Below, piece after piece: positions 32,108 to 43,857 of a stretch of DNA of 64,000 nt (position 1 is the first letter of the stretch; the number at the start of each line of letters is the position of its first letter). Location of the stretch: the NCBI GenBank assembly GCA_022592435.1, contig JABYQS010000005.1, forward strand, positions 496,001 to 560,000, in the 5' to 3' direction. Under the pieces are notes generated by a model. That model was not told the DNA's origin and searched no databases. It worked only from the letters and a program-made list of their open reading frames with translations. Origin of the DNA: Cerioporus squamosus (taxonomy: Eukaryota > Basidiomycota > Agaricomycetes > Polyporales > Polyporaceae). The position numbers were made by a program, and so were the translations under genes.

Positions 32108-34934
32108 TCAGGCGACAATTCGCCCACCTTGCCCCCTTCCTCCGAAGTCCAGCCTCTGCATTACGGGGGTCCCAGGTGGAAGCGTCTTGCCAGCGCTGCC
32201 GACCCACTCCCACACCCGCTGCTCATCGCCGCCTTCCACTTCCTGCAGATTCGTGCGGACGTTCGCGTTCGCTTCCACTACACGCTCCACGCGTGACCAC
32301 AGTCGCTTCCGCTTCGACACGTCATGCACGTCTTGCAAGACGAGGTCGCGAAGCTGCAGTGAGGAAAGGTAGGGCTGGGGGATCATCACGGGATCAGTAT
32401 GGTGAGCAAGCTCCTGGTTGCGCAGGGAGTCCAGGGCGACCGTGACGAGTGAGGCGACCTGCTCGTCTTCAATGGCCCGCTGTGCCTGACGGCGACGAAC
32501 TACCAGGACAGACAGGATCCCGGCGAAGGTCCCTAAGGTAAAAGACGGTCAGTCAGCAAAGGGGTTGATCGACTTCCCAAAGAGACATATATACCCATGA
32601 TCGACCGCCACCACTCCGACCATGACTGCCTGGCCTTGACCCTGACTGAGCATTGCCAACTCATCGCCGGCGTCTTATGGGCCAAGAATCGTTTGCCACT
32701 GACGATTGCAGATGGTGAGTAAACATGAGGCACTAACACGAGGCAGATACAAGATAGCCGCTCACGTTGCGTCTTCGCCCATGAATACACCGCCCCATTG
32801 CAGGAGCTGCTGGACAGCCTCGTTGAATGTATCGTCGAGGGTGCTGAGCAAGTTAGGCTACGAAGTGCGATCAGTGACGTACAAGAGCGGACTACCGGTC
32901 TTGAGCTCACCGTAGTCTTCTCCTTGATATACTCCCTGAGCTTCTCCACCTCCATGCCCCAGCGCTGTGCTTCTGTGGCTTCATCACCTTCAGGAAGACC
33001 GACGTTGAGACCTTCGCAAAGTCTGCGTCCGCGTTCGTTCGCGAGCATCGACTCAATGGCCTTACCGAGGGCGCCGATATGACGCTTGCGACGCGGGTCT
33101 TCCACGCATCGCGGCGGAGCAGCGACGGGCCCAAGGTAAGGAAGACCGTCAAATCCGGAGGAAATGATGGAATACAACAGATGGGGGAAGTCCGATGCAT
33201 CAAACTTGTGCAAAGGGCGCTCGAACGATTGCAATCCACCCTCTTTGTGAATGATGGGGAGTGGGAGAGGCGTCAGGAGGGGATGGGAATGCAGGATGTA
33301 CCCGTTGTCGCAGGTAACAGAGTTAGGCGTGCAGGTAGCGTGCTTGGGACATGGTGTGCACCCGTCAGGTTGGACGAACGGTACCAAGGGAGGCGGAGGA
33401 CAGAGTTCTACGGCTGATTCGTTCGGTTCTTGTCCAACACTGGAAGGCGTCGCGGTAGGTTTGGGAGGAGGTACAGAGGCAGTGGAGTCGCCTAGATGGA
33501 GTGTTGTCCGGTTCTCGCGGTTGCAGCTCTCGATCGCAGCGCGATGAGTACGCAGTCCTTCAAGGATAGCGTTAGTACTCTTGCCGGCGTCACAAAAGCC
33601 TATCTCCGTGGATTCTTGCTTGTATTGAACAATGACTCCAAAGGTCGACAAGAGGAGGGCGGTTAACAGCACGCGCAGCGACCAATGTGCACGCGGCGTC
33701 TTGGTGTCAGGATCGCGCTTGACGACTTGTCCACCTTCCGAGATCCGCTGTGCGACTGCGACCACACCCTCGTCGTCAACTTCTTGATTGCCTTGGTCAT
33801 CCGTCTCCTCAGAGTCTGAGTGAACGTCAGCGCTCACGACGGCTGCGTCGGCTGAGTTATCGGGAGCTGGGGCGGGATGGAAGTGGATAGGTTGCGATTC
33901 TTCGTCTTCCTGCGTGTCAGGCACAACGGAAAGCTGACGACGGACAAGTACTGAGTCCGGTAATTCGGGTTCGAAGGCACTTTCAGGAGGCTTTACGGGC
34001 GTCGCGAACTCGCGACCCTTGCCTTTGTCCTTGGTTGGCGACGCCGGGGATACCTGAGGAGGAGCGGACATTGACTTGCGCGACTTCGGTGCTGGGCGCG
34101 CCGAGACCGAAGACTTGCGCGCTCGAGGACGTACGGGTGATGGGCGCATGGGGGAGGACGACTCCGCCTGAAAGACATTGTTGTCTTCCCAGCCAGACTC
34201 GGGATCGTCGGTCAAAGGCCGCGAGACGCGCCTAGCTTGGGTGCCGGCCTCCGCAATCTGGCATGATGGTTAGACTGATAGGCAAGTGATTGGTTGGCCA
34301 CTCAGACGCACCGTCTTCCTTGGTCTCCCCACCTTGCGGACCACTGGCTCTTCTTCTGGCTCACTTTCCTCCACCAACGTTGGCTGTACGGGCTTGCTGG
34401 CCTTCTTCCTGGAGGGTCCGCCCAGAGACGGTTCCGCGGATGCGCGTCGGCGCTTGGGCTGGACCCACACAGTTGAGTGAATATACGCACGGCCAGCTGC
34501 GGTATACGCGGCTCAAGTACTTACCTTGACAACTGGCTCCGGGTCTTCAGGTTCCTCCGGCGCAGGAGTCTTGGAGATACGTCTTGACCGTCTGGTAGGC
34601 TATATTCACAATGACCATCGGCGCGATATGCAACGTTGGGAGTACGCACCTGTTTCTCACCGAGTGGCCGACCGGTCATGCCATCGGTAATGCCGTCCTC
34701 GCTCGCCTGGCTGTTCTCGCGTTTGATGCGCTCGCGGGCAAACTTCTTGGCCTTGGGTTTAATCTCAGCATTGAAAAGATCGACGAGCTTCGCTTTGGTG
34801 TACTGGGTGGGATATCTGACGTCGTGGTGTGCGAGGATTCCGAGTAGTTGGCTAACGGTGAGGGATGCGGGATTGAAGTCTGGTTTGAGGTATTCGCCTA
34901 GTGCGATGACCTGGGTGGTATTGAGGCGCGACAT
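32108..34934 (-). CDS. Src1/Heh/Man1-type inner nuclear membrane protein
   Basis: A LEM/HeH-family protein that anchors chromatin and takes part in nuclear pore quality control. The start at 34934 reads LNTTQVIALGEYLKPDF then ASLTVSQLLGILAHHDVRYP, a helix-extension-helix fold. Basic nuclear-targeting segments rich in K, R and P follow (about 34270-34600). The large exon (32600-34215) has an acidic stretch and a membrane span (LRVLLTALLLSTFGVIVQ) near 33640. The lumenal part is Cys-containing (CTPCPKHATCTPNSVTCDNG). A second membrane span (GTFAGILSVLVV) is near 32520. The C-terminal MSC winged-helix part is RRRQAQRAIEDEQVASLV, then KRKRLWSRVERVVEANANVR and EVEGGDEQRVWEWVG. Two membrane spans with both ends nucleoplasmic fit the family. 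Confidence 0.88.
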
Positions 34935-35459
34935 CGTGGGCGGGGGCGCGGGAGCCGCGGCGGACAGCGAGCGGAGGGCGGGAAGCGCGAGGCAGGTCGT
35001 CGTTGGAGTTCAGGTCGCGGCGCGTCAACCTTCCCACGCGTTCCCTCGCGATAAACAAACACGCGACTGCCACGTCGGTCACGTGTAGCTTGCGCGTCTG
35101 TGGCTGACAGATAAGAGGTAGATTATCTGATAAGCCGTATGAGCCATGAGCCGAGTGGCGACCTCATCCTCGTCCTCCCGGGCCAACCGCTTCGATTGCA
35201 CGGTACCCTCGCAGTCCTTGACCAATATTGCACCAATGCGCAGCGCATTGAATGGACATGACGCTCCTTGTGGTCATTCCGCAGACGTGCGATGATAGGA
35301 CATTGGCTTCCCAGCGGCCACTAACGTGATAAATCCGACCCCACTGACCCGGACTCGTCCTGGCGGACGGTATAAAAAGCCACCCTTCCAGGCCCATTCC
35401 AACAATTGTCCCCCACGCCCTTCCACTACCTCATCTGTCTTCTCTGACATATACGCAAC
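34935..35459. promoter_or_regulatory. divergent promoter region, Src1-like / O-methyltransferase
   Basis: 525 bp between divergent start codons. The right side carries the TATA box listed separately; the left side has none. Confidence 0.5.
35371..35377 (+). promoter_or_regulatory. TATA box of the O-methyltransferase gene
   Basis: TATAAAA, 89 bp upstream of the ATG at 35460, with a CT-rich start region in between. It suggests an inducible rather than constitutive promoter. Confidence 0.65.
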
Positions 35460-36515
35460 ATGCCGCACGAGCCTAACCCGGAGTGGGTCCGCTCTGACCT
35501 GTACCACAATTCCTTCCTCATTGCTCGCGACGACGCGCTCGAGCGTGCCCGCAAGAACAGCGCCGACAAAGGGCTTCCTGAGATAGCAGTCAGCGCTGCT
35601 CAGGGCAAGTTGCTCAACCTGCACGCGCGTAGCATTGGCGCAAAGAGGATACTCGAAGTTGGAACTCTTGGAGGGTGAGCCTGTTCACTTGCGGAATTGG
35701 AACGCGTGCATACTGATCTGAATTCGTGAATCACAGGTACTCTACCATCTGGCTCGGACGTGCATTGCCTGAGGACGGCGAGCTCGTTACCTTCGAGCTT
35801 TCCGAGAAACATGCCAAGGTTCGTTACAAGTCAGCAGAGTCTCTACATAGACAGTACTAGTACGCTAGTGTGTTTCGTCTCTCGTACGGGTGGGCGATGC
35901 TAGCGATGTCGGCCTCCTTGCGCAGCGTATGCCAGGCCATCTTTCACCGCGAGGAAGGCACATCGCCATGTAATAGTGGTGGTCGCGGACCGTCCTGTGC
36001 AGGCAGGATGACGCCATCTGGCTGGATCTATCGGACTGCTGCACACCAGGTTCCGCGAGTTCCGTGCTCATACTTGTTCAGGTCGCCCAAGAGAACATCG
36101 ACTACGCCGGACTGACATCCAAGGTCAAGATCGTGCTCGGTCCCGCCGCTGAGTCCCTCAAGAAACTTCCCTCCGAACCGAAGTGGGATCTCGTCTTCAT
36201 TGACGCAGACAAGCCCAGCAATCTCACCTACCTGCTGGAGGCCGAGCGGCTCGTTCGTAAGGGCGGGGTGATCGTGCGTATCAAATGCCTGTGCTCACTC
36301 CTTCCCTCATTGACCGCCCGTCTTACAACGCTCAGATCGTGGACAACGTCGTGCGCCAAGGACGCGTCGCCGACCCCGATGCCAACGACGACAATGTTGT
36401 TGGCGTGCGCAAGATGCTCGAGCATCTCAAGACGGACAAGAACGTCGACGCGACCACTATCGCTACGGTCGGAGAGAAGGGCTATGACGGCTTCATGTAT
36501 GCCATACGCCTGTAA
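35460..36515 (+). CDS. SAM-dependent O-methyltransferase, catechol/caffeoyl-CoA type
   Basis: A class I, metal-dependent small-molecule O-methyltransferase (Methyltransf_3), expected to be soluble. The start is ATG 35460 (MPHEPNPEWVRSDLYHN). The SAM-binding motif I is RILEVGTLGGYSTIWLGRAL, read across an intron. Then come the acidic strand-2 end (GELVTFELSE) and VAQENIDYAG. Metal-site Asp residues are in WDLVFIDADKPS and IVDNVVRQG, the latter also formed over an intron. It ends GYDGFMYAIRL at stop 36515. Size is about 225 aa, normal for the family. The second intron (35819-36081) is 263 nt, about five times the others. The substrate cannot be told from sequence; in wood-decay fungi such enzymes methylate phenolics. 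Confidence 0.9.
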
Positions 36516-36790
36516 AGGCTCTGGAGACAACGATAGGACGGAAGTGTAAGATCAGGTGTAGCGGAGGGGAATGGCATATGCGCTTGTACAATCTGTAGAT
36601 CAAGTGTACTACAACTGCCATCGAGATTCGACAGTACCAGCGACGAGCATCACGTCTGGCCGTGCAGTTATGATAGGCAGCGACAACTGTCGGACAATGC
36701 GTAGACTGTTCGAAACTTGTCAGACCGAAGAGGAGGTGAGCGCGATAAACTACATCCTGAAAATAATATACAAGCACGCAAACAGCATCG

Positions 36791-39491
36791 TCATATCATA
36801 TCTAGCAGATCCTTGTTCTGTGGCCGAGGCTCGTCGGCCAAGTACCCTCCAAACGCACTGTCCAACGCGGCATACGGATCTGCAGAAGCAGCCGGAGACA
36901 CCACGCCATCGTCGTCGTCGCCCTCGCCGTCGTTGCTCGGGGTCTCCTGGGACGCACTCGTGCCCATGAGGTGCGCAGAGGCTCCGTTGGCTCCGTTGGC
37001 CCCGTTCTCATTCTGCGCAGGCTCGCCGTCGGTCTGCACGAGGGTACCGGTGACAGCGCCCGTGCTCGTGAGCTCCGGAGGCCCCGGCCCAGGTACTACG
37101 ACGGCAGCTGGAGGAAGGTTGGCACGCGAGATGGGTACGAGCACTTGTCGCGACAACGGGTTGAGCGCAGGACTGTCTGCTAGGGCCTTTCCGGTCGCGT
37201 TCCGGATGAACGTCTGTCATTGATCGTGCTCGTTAGTTCTGCGCCAGTTACGCAAGGTGAAGATGTACGCACCTCTGGGTTCTTGTGGTAGATACTGCCC
37301 AACGTCCCGGTGTGCAGCAGAAGCTGGTCGAGTGCACCGCGATCCATGCGGTCGGCGTCGGTCGTGATCGCGGGCTTCTCAGCGAGCACAATCTCGCCCG
37401 CGACGGCGGGGTTGATTGCGAGCATGCGCCAATACATGAATCCGCGATCCCGCAGGTCTGGGTTGTCGACTTCCTCCGTAGCCCACTTGAGCACCTTGTG
37501 TACGAGCGCCTTGGTCGTGTCCGAATGTGCCTTGTAGATGAATAGTTTGACCGCAGCTGTTAGCAACGCCAGCTGGACCTAACACGAGAAGGATTAAACT
37601 TCAGCTGAGTTGATCCGGGTTGTGTGTGGAAGCGTATCCAACTGACCTCTGTGGGTTCCTCCAGGAAGGTGTACGTAAGGTCATCCATGAGTTCGTCGGC
37701 GTTGTCGATACGGTTTGCGAACTGCCCGATAATCCAGATGACGGCAGCCTTCGACTCCGGCTCGTCCAGCAGGTCTAGATGCTCGCACAACTTCGGGATG
37801 ATGCCCTCATACTTCCCTGGGTATCGTCGGAAGACGTCCTTGATGACGATCACAGCTTCCTGGACCACATACGACACCTTCGTCTCGATGAGATCCAGCA
37901 GTGCCTGTATACACGAGTCCGCCGCCGGTTGAACCTTGATAGCAAGGCGGCCGATGGACCGTACAGCTTTGCGGACGAAGTCGACATCTACCTCAGATGC
38001 GTATCTTGACGCTGTCAGTAAATCGCCGAGCGAGGAACGAAAAGGACTCACTCCTGAAGCTCTGCTAGCACTTCCCTAGCGTTCTCTTCTCGTGCCAGAC
38101 GATACATGATTTCTAGCTTTGCCAGTTTCACGTATATTGGGTCGTTGTATTTGCAGAAGAACACCTTCACGTCATTCTTCAGGACCGACGGTCTCCGCTG
38201 GATGATGAGCAGGATGTTCCGCAATGCAACGTATTGCACTTCAGGACCAGAGGATAGTAGCGTGACTGGACCAGGGCGCGGTGAAATTACAAACGGACAA
38301 ACCGGGCTAGGAGACACGTACCGAGAGGCGGACCCATCTTCTTGCAGATGTACTCCATGAGCTTACGGTTCTCCATGTAATTCATGAGGTATAGCAAGAC
38401 TTTGATGGCCGTCAGGACAACCGCGGAGTTAGCGTGGTTTAGTTGCACTATGACACGCTCTGCCATCATCTCTGCGTCTACATGTCGCTCGGGGACAAAG
38501 CGCAAGAGCGAGTCCAGGATGTAGATGGTCCCCCACCTAACAACGATGAGCCCCGCTAGAACCGTCGCAGAAGGTGAGAAGAGAATGCTTACTCGGAACT
38601 CTCGCCCAGTGCAGTCAGAAGCTTGTTAGCCACAGTGAGATTGAGCTTGAATATTACGCCGTCTTGTCTATCTCCAATCTCTGACAGCGCTGCTACCGCG
38701 TTCGCCACAACTGTCGCGTTGGAGTCGAGCAGTAGGTCTCGTAGCATCTCCACGAATCCACCCTTCTCCGCCTTTCGTGGGTCCGCGGTGTATAGCTTGG
38801 CGACACAAATAGCTGCAGTTTTGCGCACGTAGGGGTCCCGGTCCTTGAGACAGTGTCTTAGCTGGTCCGTGAGGGCCTCGATGACGATGGGGGTGGGTAT
38901 GTAGGACATGGTGCGGATGGCAAGTGCGCGGACTAGGGGATTACGGTCATTACAGTCCTGAACGTTGTCAACAATTCTCTGAACCAGTCATGTCATGAAC
39001 ACCGCGTACCTGCAGGAAACTCGGAATGACCAAATGCAGCTGGTCGGCCTTCTGACGACCGTAGCACACGAGGAAGAGGTAGACCACTGCCAAGGCACTC
39101 AGCAACCGCGCGCACTAGCACGGCCTTGAACCAGCACTCACTCTTCTTGATCTCCAGCAACGGCGTCCCAAGGGATTGCACTACATCCGTGAACAGGGGA
39201 GACACTGCACACCCACCAGTATCCCGTAAGCGTCGCGTCTCGCTGACGGCACTAGAGAGCCTGCTCACTGTCATTGCCCATCGTGATATTAGCGACAATC
39301 TTCTTCAGAACGGTCTTTCGCTTCGTGAACTTCTTGTCCTTGCTCTCCGCGGCCTCCAGCTCTGCGCGGAATTCCTACATGCTCGGAGTTCATCCCCGCG
39401 CTCCCGGCATGGACGGACGGACGTGGTGATCGCGCACCTGGATCTTGCCCCGCGTGAAGAACTTGGCATCCTGGCCGCCTTGTCCGCTCAT
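36791..39491 (-). CDS. beta-adaptin, large subunit of AP-1 or AP-2 clathrin adaptor
   Basis: A membrane-traffic adaptor working at the trans-Golgi/endosome (AP-1) or plasma membrane (AP-2). The start at 39491 reads [18 protein letters not shown], followed over an intron by the [13 protein letters not shown] helix. Armadillo-type repeats follow: [56 protein letters not shown], and [15 protein letters not shown] over an intron. Further blocks are [58 protein letters not shown] and [19 protein letters not shown]. The tail (36791-37160) is low-complexity, with an acidic clathrin-box-like stretch and no ear domain, giving about 725 aa like yeast Apl2. AP-1 versus AP-2 is undecided. Confidence 0.9.
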
Positions 39492-39660
39492 CTTAACGGA
39501 GACGGTGAAGGAGTAGTCGGGTGTATGGTCGAACGCAAGACCGGGATGCGAGCTGGGGCACCGAGGCAGTCGTCGGATGGGAAGCAAGTCAAGCTGGGGA
39601 AGCAGGCGCCCAGTTGTAGTAGCTTGCTCCTCTCCCTCGTGTTTCATGTGCACGGCTGCG

Positions 39661-41026
39661 ATGGCTCCTCGTCGACATGTTCACCCGCCTCTTGCAAGCT
39701 ACTTGTCGAGATCATCTCTAGGACCGGACAAGTCTCCTGCTATCGACTCAGTGCTGAAGCAACTCAAGGCATGCTCGCGGAGGCTACAGGCGGCGCTCGC
39801 AAGCCATCGCACCGAGCTCCAAGTGCTCGAAAGACTGTACTACAAGGGCAAGAACCAACACCGGACAGCACTTTTCTGGCAGCGGGTTGCGGAGATGAGG
39901 AAGCTTGGAGAGCGCGTGGACGAGATGCACACAGACGACGTCGTGGAGAGCCTCCGGCTGTCCTTCTGGGGCGAGCCATCTGGGCGGACGTGAGTGCTGC
40001 CCTCAGACATGGTTGGAGGTGTTATACAGAAGTTTCATATGTTGATACAGAACGAAGATATTGAAAGGTCCGTGGACGCATTATCCTGATGCGAAGCCAT
40101 TGCTGTTCGTGCTGGAGAGGTGCAGCGCGTGCTGCATGCTCATCGACCGGGTAAGTGCCAGACGATTAGTACGTTCCATTCGCAAGCACAAAACTTACTA
40201 TGTCTTCGTTTCAAGGCTCGAGAACGCCTTCTAGGTATATACGAGTGCGTTGTTCTCCTTGTCCCAATGGAGTAGTGTTCATATATATGCGGGCAGGTCA
40301 TTCACGCTTATGATGCAAACCGGTGCTTTCCTTCAAATGATTGTCGTCCTCGCGGCTATTGCTTCTCGTATAAGACTGCTTCTGGTCGAAGTGAGGGCCG
40401 CGCTCGAGGTCTCTTGGTCCGCGAGCTATAGAGCGCTGCAAACCATATTTGTAAGACCCTTCTCCATAGCCCCAGAGCGGAGTGTTGACATCTCTGTAGC
40501 CTTCTGAGGCCCACACAGTGAAGCTGTTGCTCAAGAGCGTCGAAGCGGACGCAGCTTCGAGTGATGTCGGATCGTCGCTCCCGCAGTCAAGGGCACTCAG
40601 TTCCGCACCGACTCTGGTGGAAGTACACGAAGAGGATCTGGGGGACACTATGTCTCGACCCGTCCGGTCAGCAACTCTGACGGAGGAGCAGTCATGCACG
40701 AGTATCGTTTCCTTGAGGAAGCCTGCCTCGCTCCCGCAAGAGGAAGAGGCGATGGATCCTGGGGCCTTCTCGCTCGCGACTGAACTTCGCAGAAACGAAA
40801 GCAACCGTGAGTCGCTCTAGGTTGTCACTCTTTACACTTCCGCTGAGGCGTGCATGCAGCAGAGGTACCGCCGACGTCGCACTTGGTCCCGCCCGAAGTC
40901 ATCGTGGTTCCCTCGAGCCAGTCGACGACCAATGCCCCCAAGCGTAAGAAGACTGAGGGCGACAAACCGAAGCCAGCGAAGAAAAAGAAGAAACGGGACG
41001 CAATTGACGACATCTTCGGTTTCTAA
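39661..41026 (+). CDS. NEPRO/Rmp1-like nucleolar protein (RNase MRP-associated domain)
   Basis: A probable nucleolar RNA-processing factor. The ATG at 39661 begins MAPRRHVHPPLASYLSRSS. The conserved N-terminal domain follows: IDSVLKQLKACSRRL, TELQVLERLYYKGKNQHRTA and LFWQRVAEMRKLGERV. The RLYYK-KNQHR-LFW pattern is the NEPRO/RMP1 signature. After an intron come LLFVLERCSACCMLIDRARE and a hydrophobic helical region (FLQMIVVLAAIASRIRLLL). The C-terminal half is Ser/Glu-rich, then Lys-rich, ending KKKKKRDAIDDIFGF at stop 41024-41026. That basic patch plus IDDIFG is a recurrent end of this family. Rmp1 is an RNase MRP subunit in yeast; NEPRO is its animal relative. Confidence 0.78.
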
Positions 41027-41179
41027 CCTCGGTTAGCCCCAGCGACTGCTTGTAACATACATAGCATGGTGCGATACAAACGCGGTTCGTCTACGCAGAC
41101 GCAGACGACGCACGAACATACGAGAGAAGGGACATATATCCAGGAACTGTACAACTACTTGCTATGACTAGCCGGACAT

Positions 41180-42910
41180 CTATTGGCCGAACGTAGGCTT
41201 GAAGAAGCCCGACGATCCGAACCACTGGCCCTTGACCTGCGAGATACCTAACGTTTAGTAAGCCTCGCAAACGAGACGTCGGGAGTACGCACCATGTAGT
41301 TCCAGTACACCCATGGGAAGAAGTCCTTCTTCAGGTAGTAGTAGGCTGAGCGAGGGATGGACTGGTCGCCGAGGTAGCTCGCGAACGATTCCTTGGGCTC
41401 CAGACCGTACTTGAACTCAGCCAGCATAAGCTCGCCGTAGCCAGTAAGCAGCTAGAGAGCGTGGCATTAAGTAGACAGACGACGACGTAGGCAATCTAGG
41501 ACTTACCGGGCAGCTGGTATATCCGTCGTAAGCCGCAGTAGCGACCTTCCCAGTGTCGACGACGGAGAACAGGTTCTCGGTCAATACCGGCGTCTGGGCC
41601 GTGATAGCAGCAGCGGTCTTGCTCGTTGGCAGGCTCGAGCAGTCGCCGAGTGCCCAGACGTTGCCGTACTCAGGGTTCGTGTGACGCAAAGTTCCCTGGT
41701 CTACGGACACCCACCCAGCCTGGTCAGCAATCGGCGAGTTCTTGATGACCTCGAGCGGGCCCATGGGCGGCGAGACGTGCAGGAGCGTGTAGTCGACGTC
41801 CACAGAGCCGTCTGCGGTTTTAAACGTGGCCTTGTGGGACTCCGGGTTCACGCTCACGAGGTTGTGCTGGAAGTTCGCGCCGACGCCGCGCTTGAGACGG
41901 AGCTCATTGAGTGCGTCCGAGTACTTCTTCACGCTGAACATAGAGGGCATGCCGGTGTAGAAGTCGACGGAGATATTGCTCCCACGTCCCGTCTTCTGGT
42001 ACCTGTCCCAGGCCATCCACATGATTTTTTGGGGAGCTAGGGGGTGTCACGATTGAGCGAGCAGGCGGTGGATGAATGAGTGCAAACACGCACCTCCTGC
42101 GCACTTGATAACACCCGCAGGCTGGGTAAAGATAGCCTTGCCCGACCGGAGCGCATCGATATCCTTCCACGCCTTGTCGCAGGTCTGGTAGGAGTAGATC
42201 GAGGACACACCAGAGCTCGGATCCGCAAGAGCCTTCTCGAGGCCCGGAATCGAGGACCAGTTAATCTGCAGACCGGTGGCAACGACCAGACTCTCATAGC
42301 CAATCTTGCGCCCTGAAGATGTGGTGACGGAGGACGCTTTGGGGTCGAACGTCTTCACGTTCTCAGGGATGTGGGCGAGGTGGGCAGGGATGAGATCGCT
42401 GAGCTTCCTGCGCGTGTCCTCCTTGTCCTTCAAGCCTGCGCCGACGAGAGTCCTGTCAAGGGCCGAAGCGTAAGTGACGTTGAGCGTCGGTCGGGATCAC
42501 ATATGCGTGTGCGTACCATCCGGGCTGGTGCAGATTCGGACCCGCGAGAGAAGGTGAGCGACCATAACGGGATGCTGCGCGCGACGATCACCTGCGTACC
42601 TGGTAGTAATGATACTCGGCGGCGTCGAGGACCGCGATGTCGCCTTCGTTCAAGGCCTTGCCTGCGCTCTTGAAGCGGTTGTAAATTTGGTTCGCGACAT
42701 TCAGTCCGCCGGAGCCTGGGGGAGCGCCGCGAGGCAACAATCAGACATGACACGGACGTGATTGATACGACATCGACATCATGCACGAAGACACGTACCC
42801 GCGCCGACAACGACGACCTTGAACTTGTCCTTGCTGTTTGCGGAGGTGCTTGCCCAGCGGGCAGCCGAGGGTGCGGACCTCGCGAGCGCTTGCGACCGGA
42901 GAGCGAGCAT
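41180..42910 (-). CDS. mitochondrial sulfide:quinone oxidoreductase
   Basis: A flavoprotein that oxidises sulfide to persulfide/sulfane sulfur and passes electrons to ubiquinone in the inner mitochondrial membrane (HMT2/SQOR type). The start at 42910 gives an Arg/Ala/Ser-rich presequence (MLALRSQALARSAPSAARWA). The FAD-binding strand is FKVVVVGAGSGGLNVANQIY, joined over an intron. Next are HYYQPGWTLVGAG, GYESLVVATGLQINWSSIPG and the first redox Cys in GVIKCAGAPQKIMWMAWD, also over an intron. Then come FYTGMPSMFSVKKYSDALN, NVWALGDCSSLPTSKTAAA, and the second Cys in TSCPLLTGYGELMLAEF. The membrane-contacting C-terminus includes YYYLKKDFFPWVYWNYMVKG and ends at 41180. Both catalytic Cys are present. 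Confidence 0.92.
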
Positions 42911-43857
42911 GTTCGCAGATTTCGGAGAACAAAGAGCGTGGTAGTGGTGTAGATGAAGCAGGAAGACCGCAGCGCGCAGACGAGCTATATGGTCAGACGA
43001 GCAATTCGGAATCAAGCAGACAATTCGGAATGAGGACGTCGAGGCGCAGCGAGCCACCTCCCGCCGGGCGCGTACCGCGACCCGATTCGTCATCATGAGC
43101 AAGCCCGGCTTTCACGGAGTCCCTCGCCACCGTCCTCAGCCTCCCGACGGCTGTCGACCACGGCGTGCAGAGCGTACTGGACGGCTCGCGCAACAGATGA
43201 GACAGCTTCAGCGATATATCGCACGTCGAGCAGCGCGCAGGAGTCGCGACTTGATCATGATGATGTATGCAGGTCAGTCCAGGCCGGCGCATCGGAACCG
43301 CAACAACAGCCTGAGCTGGCTGAGTGGCTCACTGCGAGTCTCCATCCCAACGGCGCTCTCCCTTTCCCTCCTTCACCCACGCACGGCGGCCTCGCCTTCC
43401 CATCCGAGAGCTGGTCTGGACGAACTGCTGGCAGTTCACTTAACGTCCTGTCGCCCTCTTGACTCACCGCCGTCGCGCCCAAGTCGCCCAAGTGTCGCAC
43501 AGCCCCGGTCTACGCCTGTCCAGCCGGCCCAACGCATGCCCTTGGAGCAGGAACGGTGCCATTCTGACGAGCTGCGAGACTTGTAGACGCATTCGACGGT
43601 TACGACGTCTGTCACTCCCACAGTCAACTGATAGAGATATAACAGCGGTTACGGTACGCTTCCGGTTCCCGTCTCTTCGAACCTTCGCAGTCCCCGCGCC
43701 GCGGGCCGTCTCACTCTCCTTCCCTTCTTCAGTTCCTCGGTGTACTAGTTGTTCTCTCTACTACACCCGCTGGGCGGTCGTAGCACATTCTTTCGCCAGC
43801 AGCAGGACTGACTTCGCCTCGCATCCTTGCGCCGGACCCTTTTTATCGCTTTTGCAC
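42911..43857. other. divergent intergenic region (SQR / Mso1-like)
   Basis: About 950 bp between divergent start codons. A CATATAG element on the minus strand at 42986-42992 may be the SQR TATA. Frames at 43095-43586 and 43459-44655 run through it but are not supported upstream of the chosen ATG at 43858. Confidence 0.45.
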
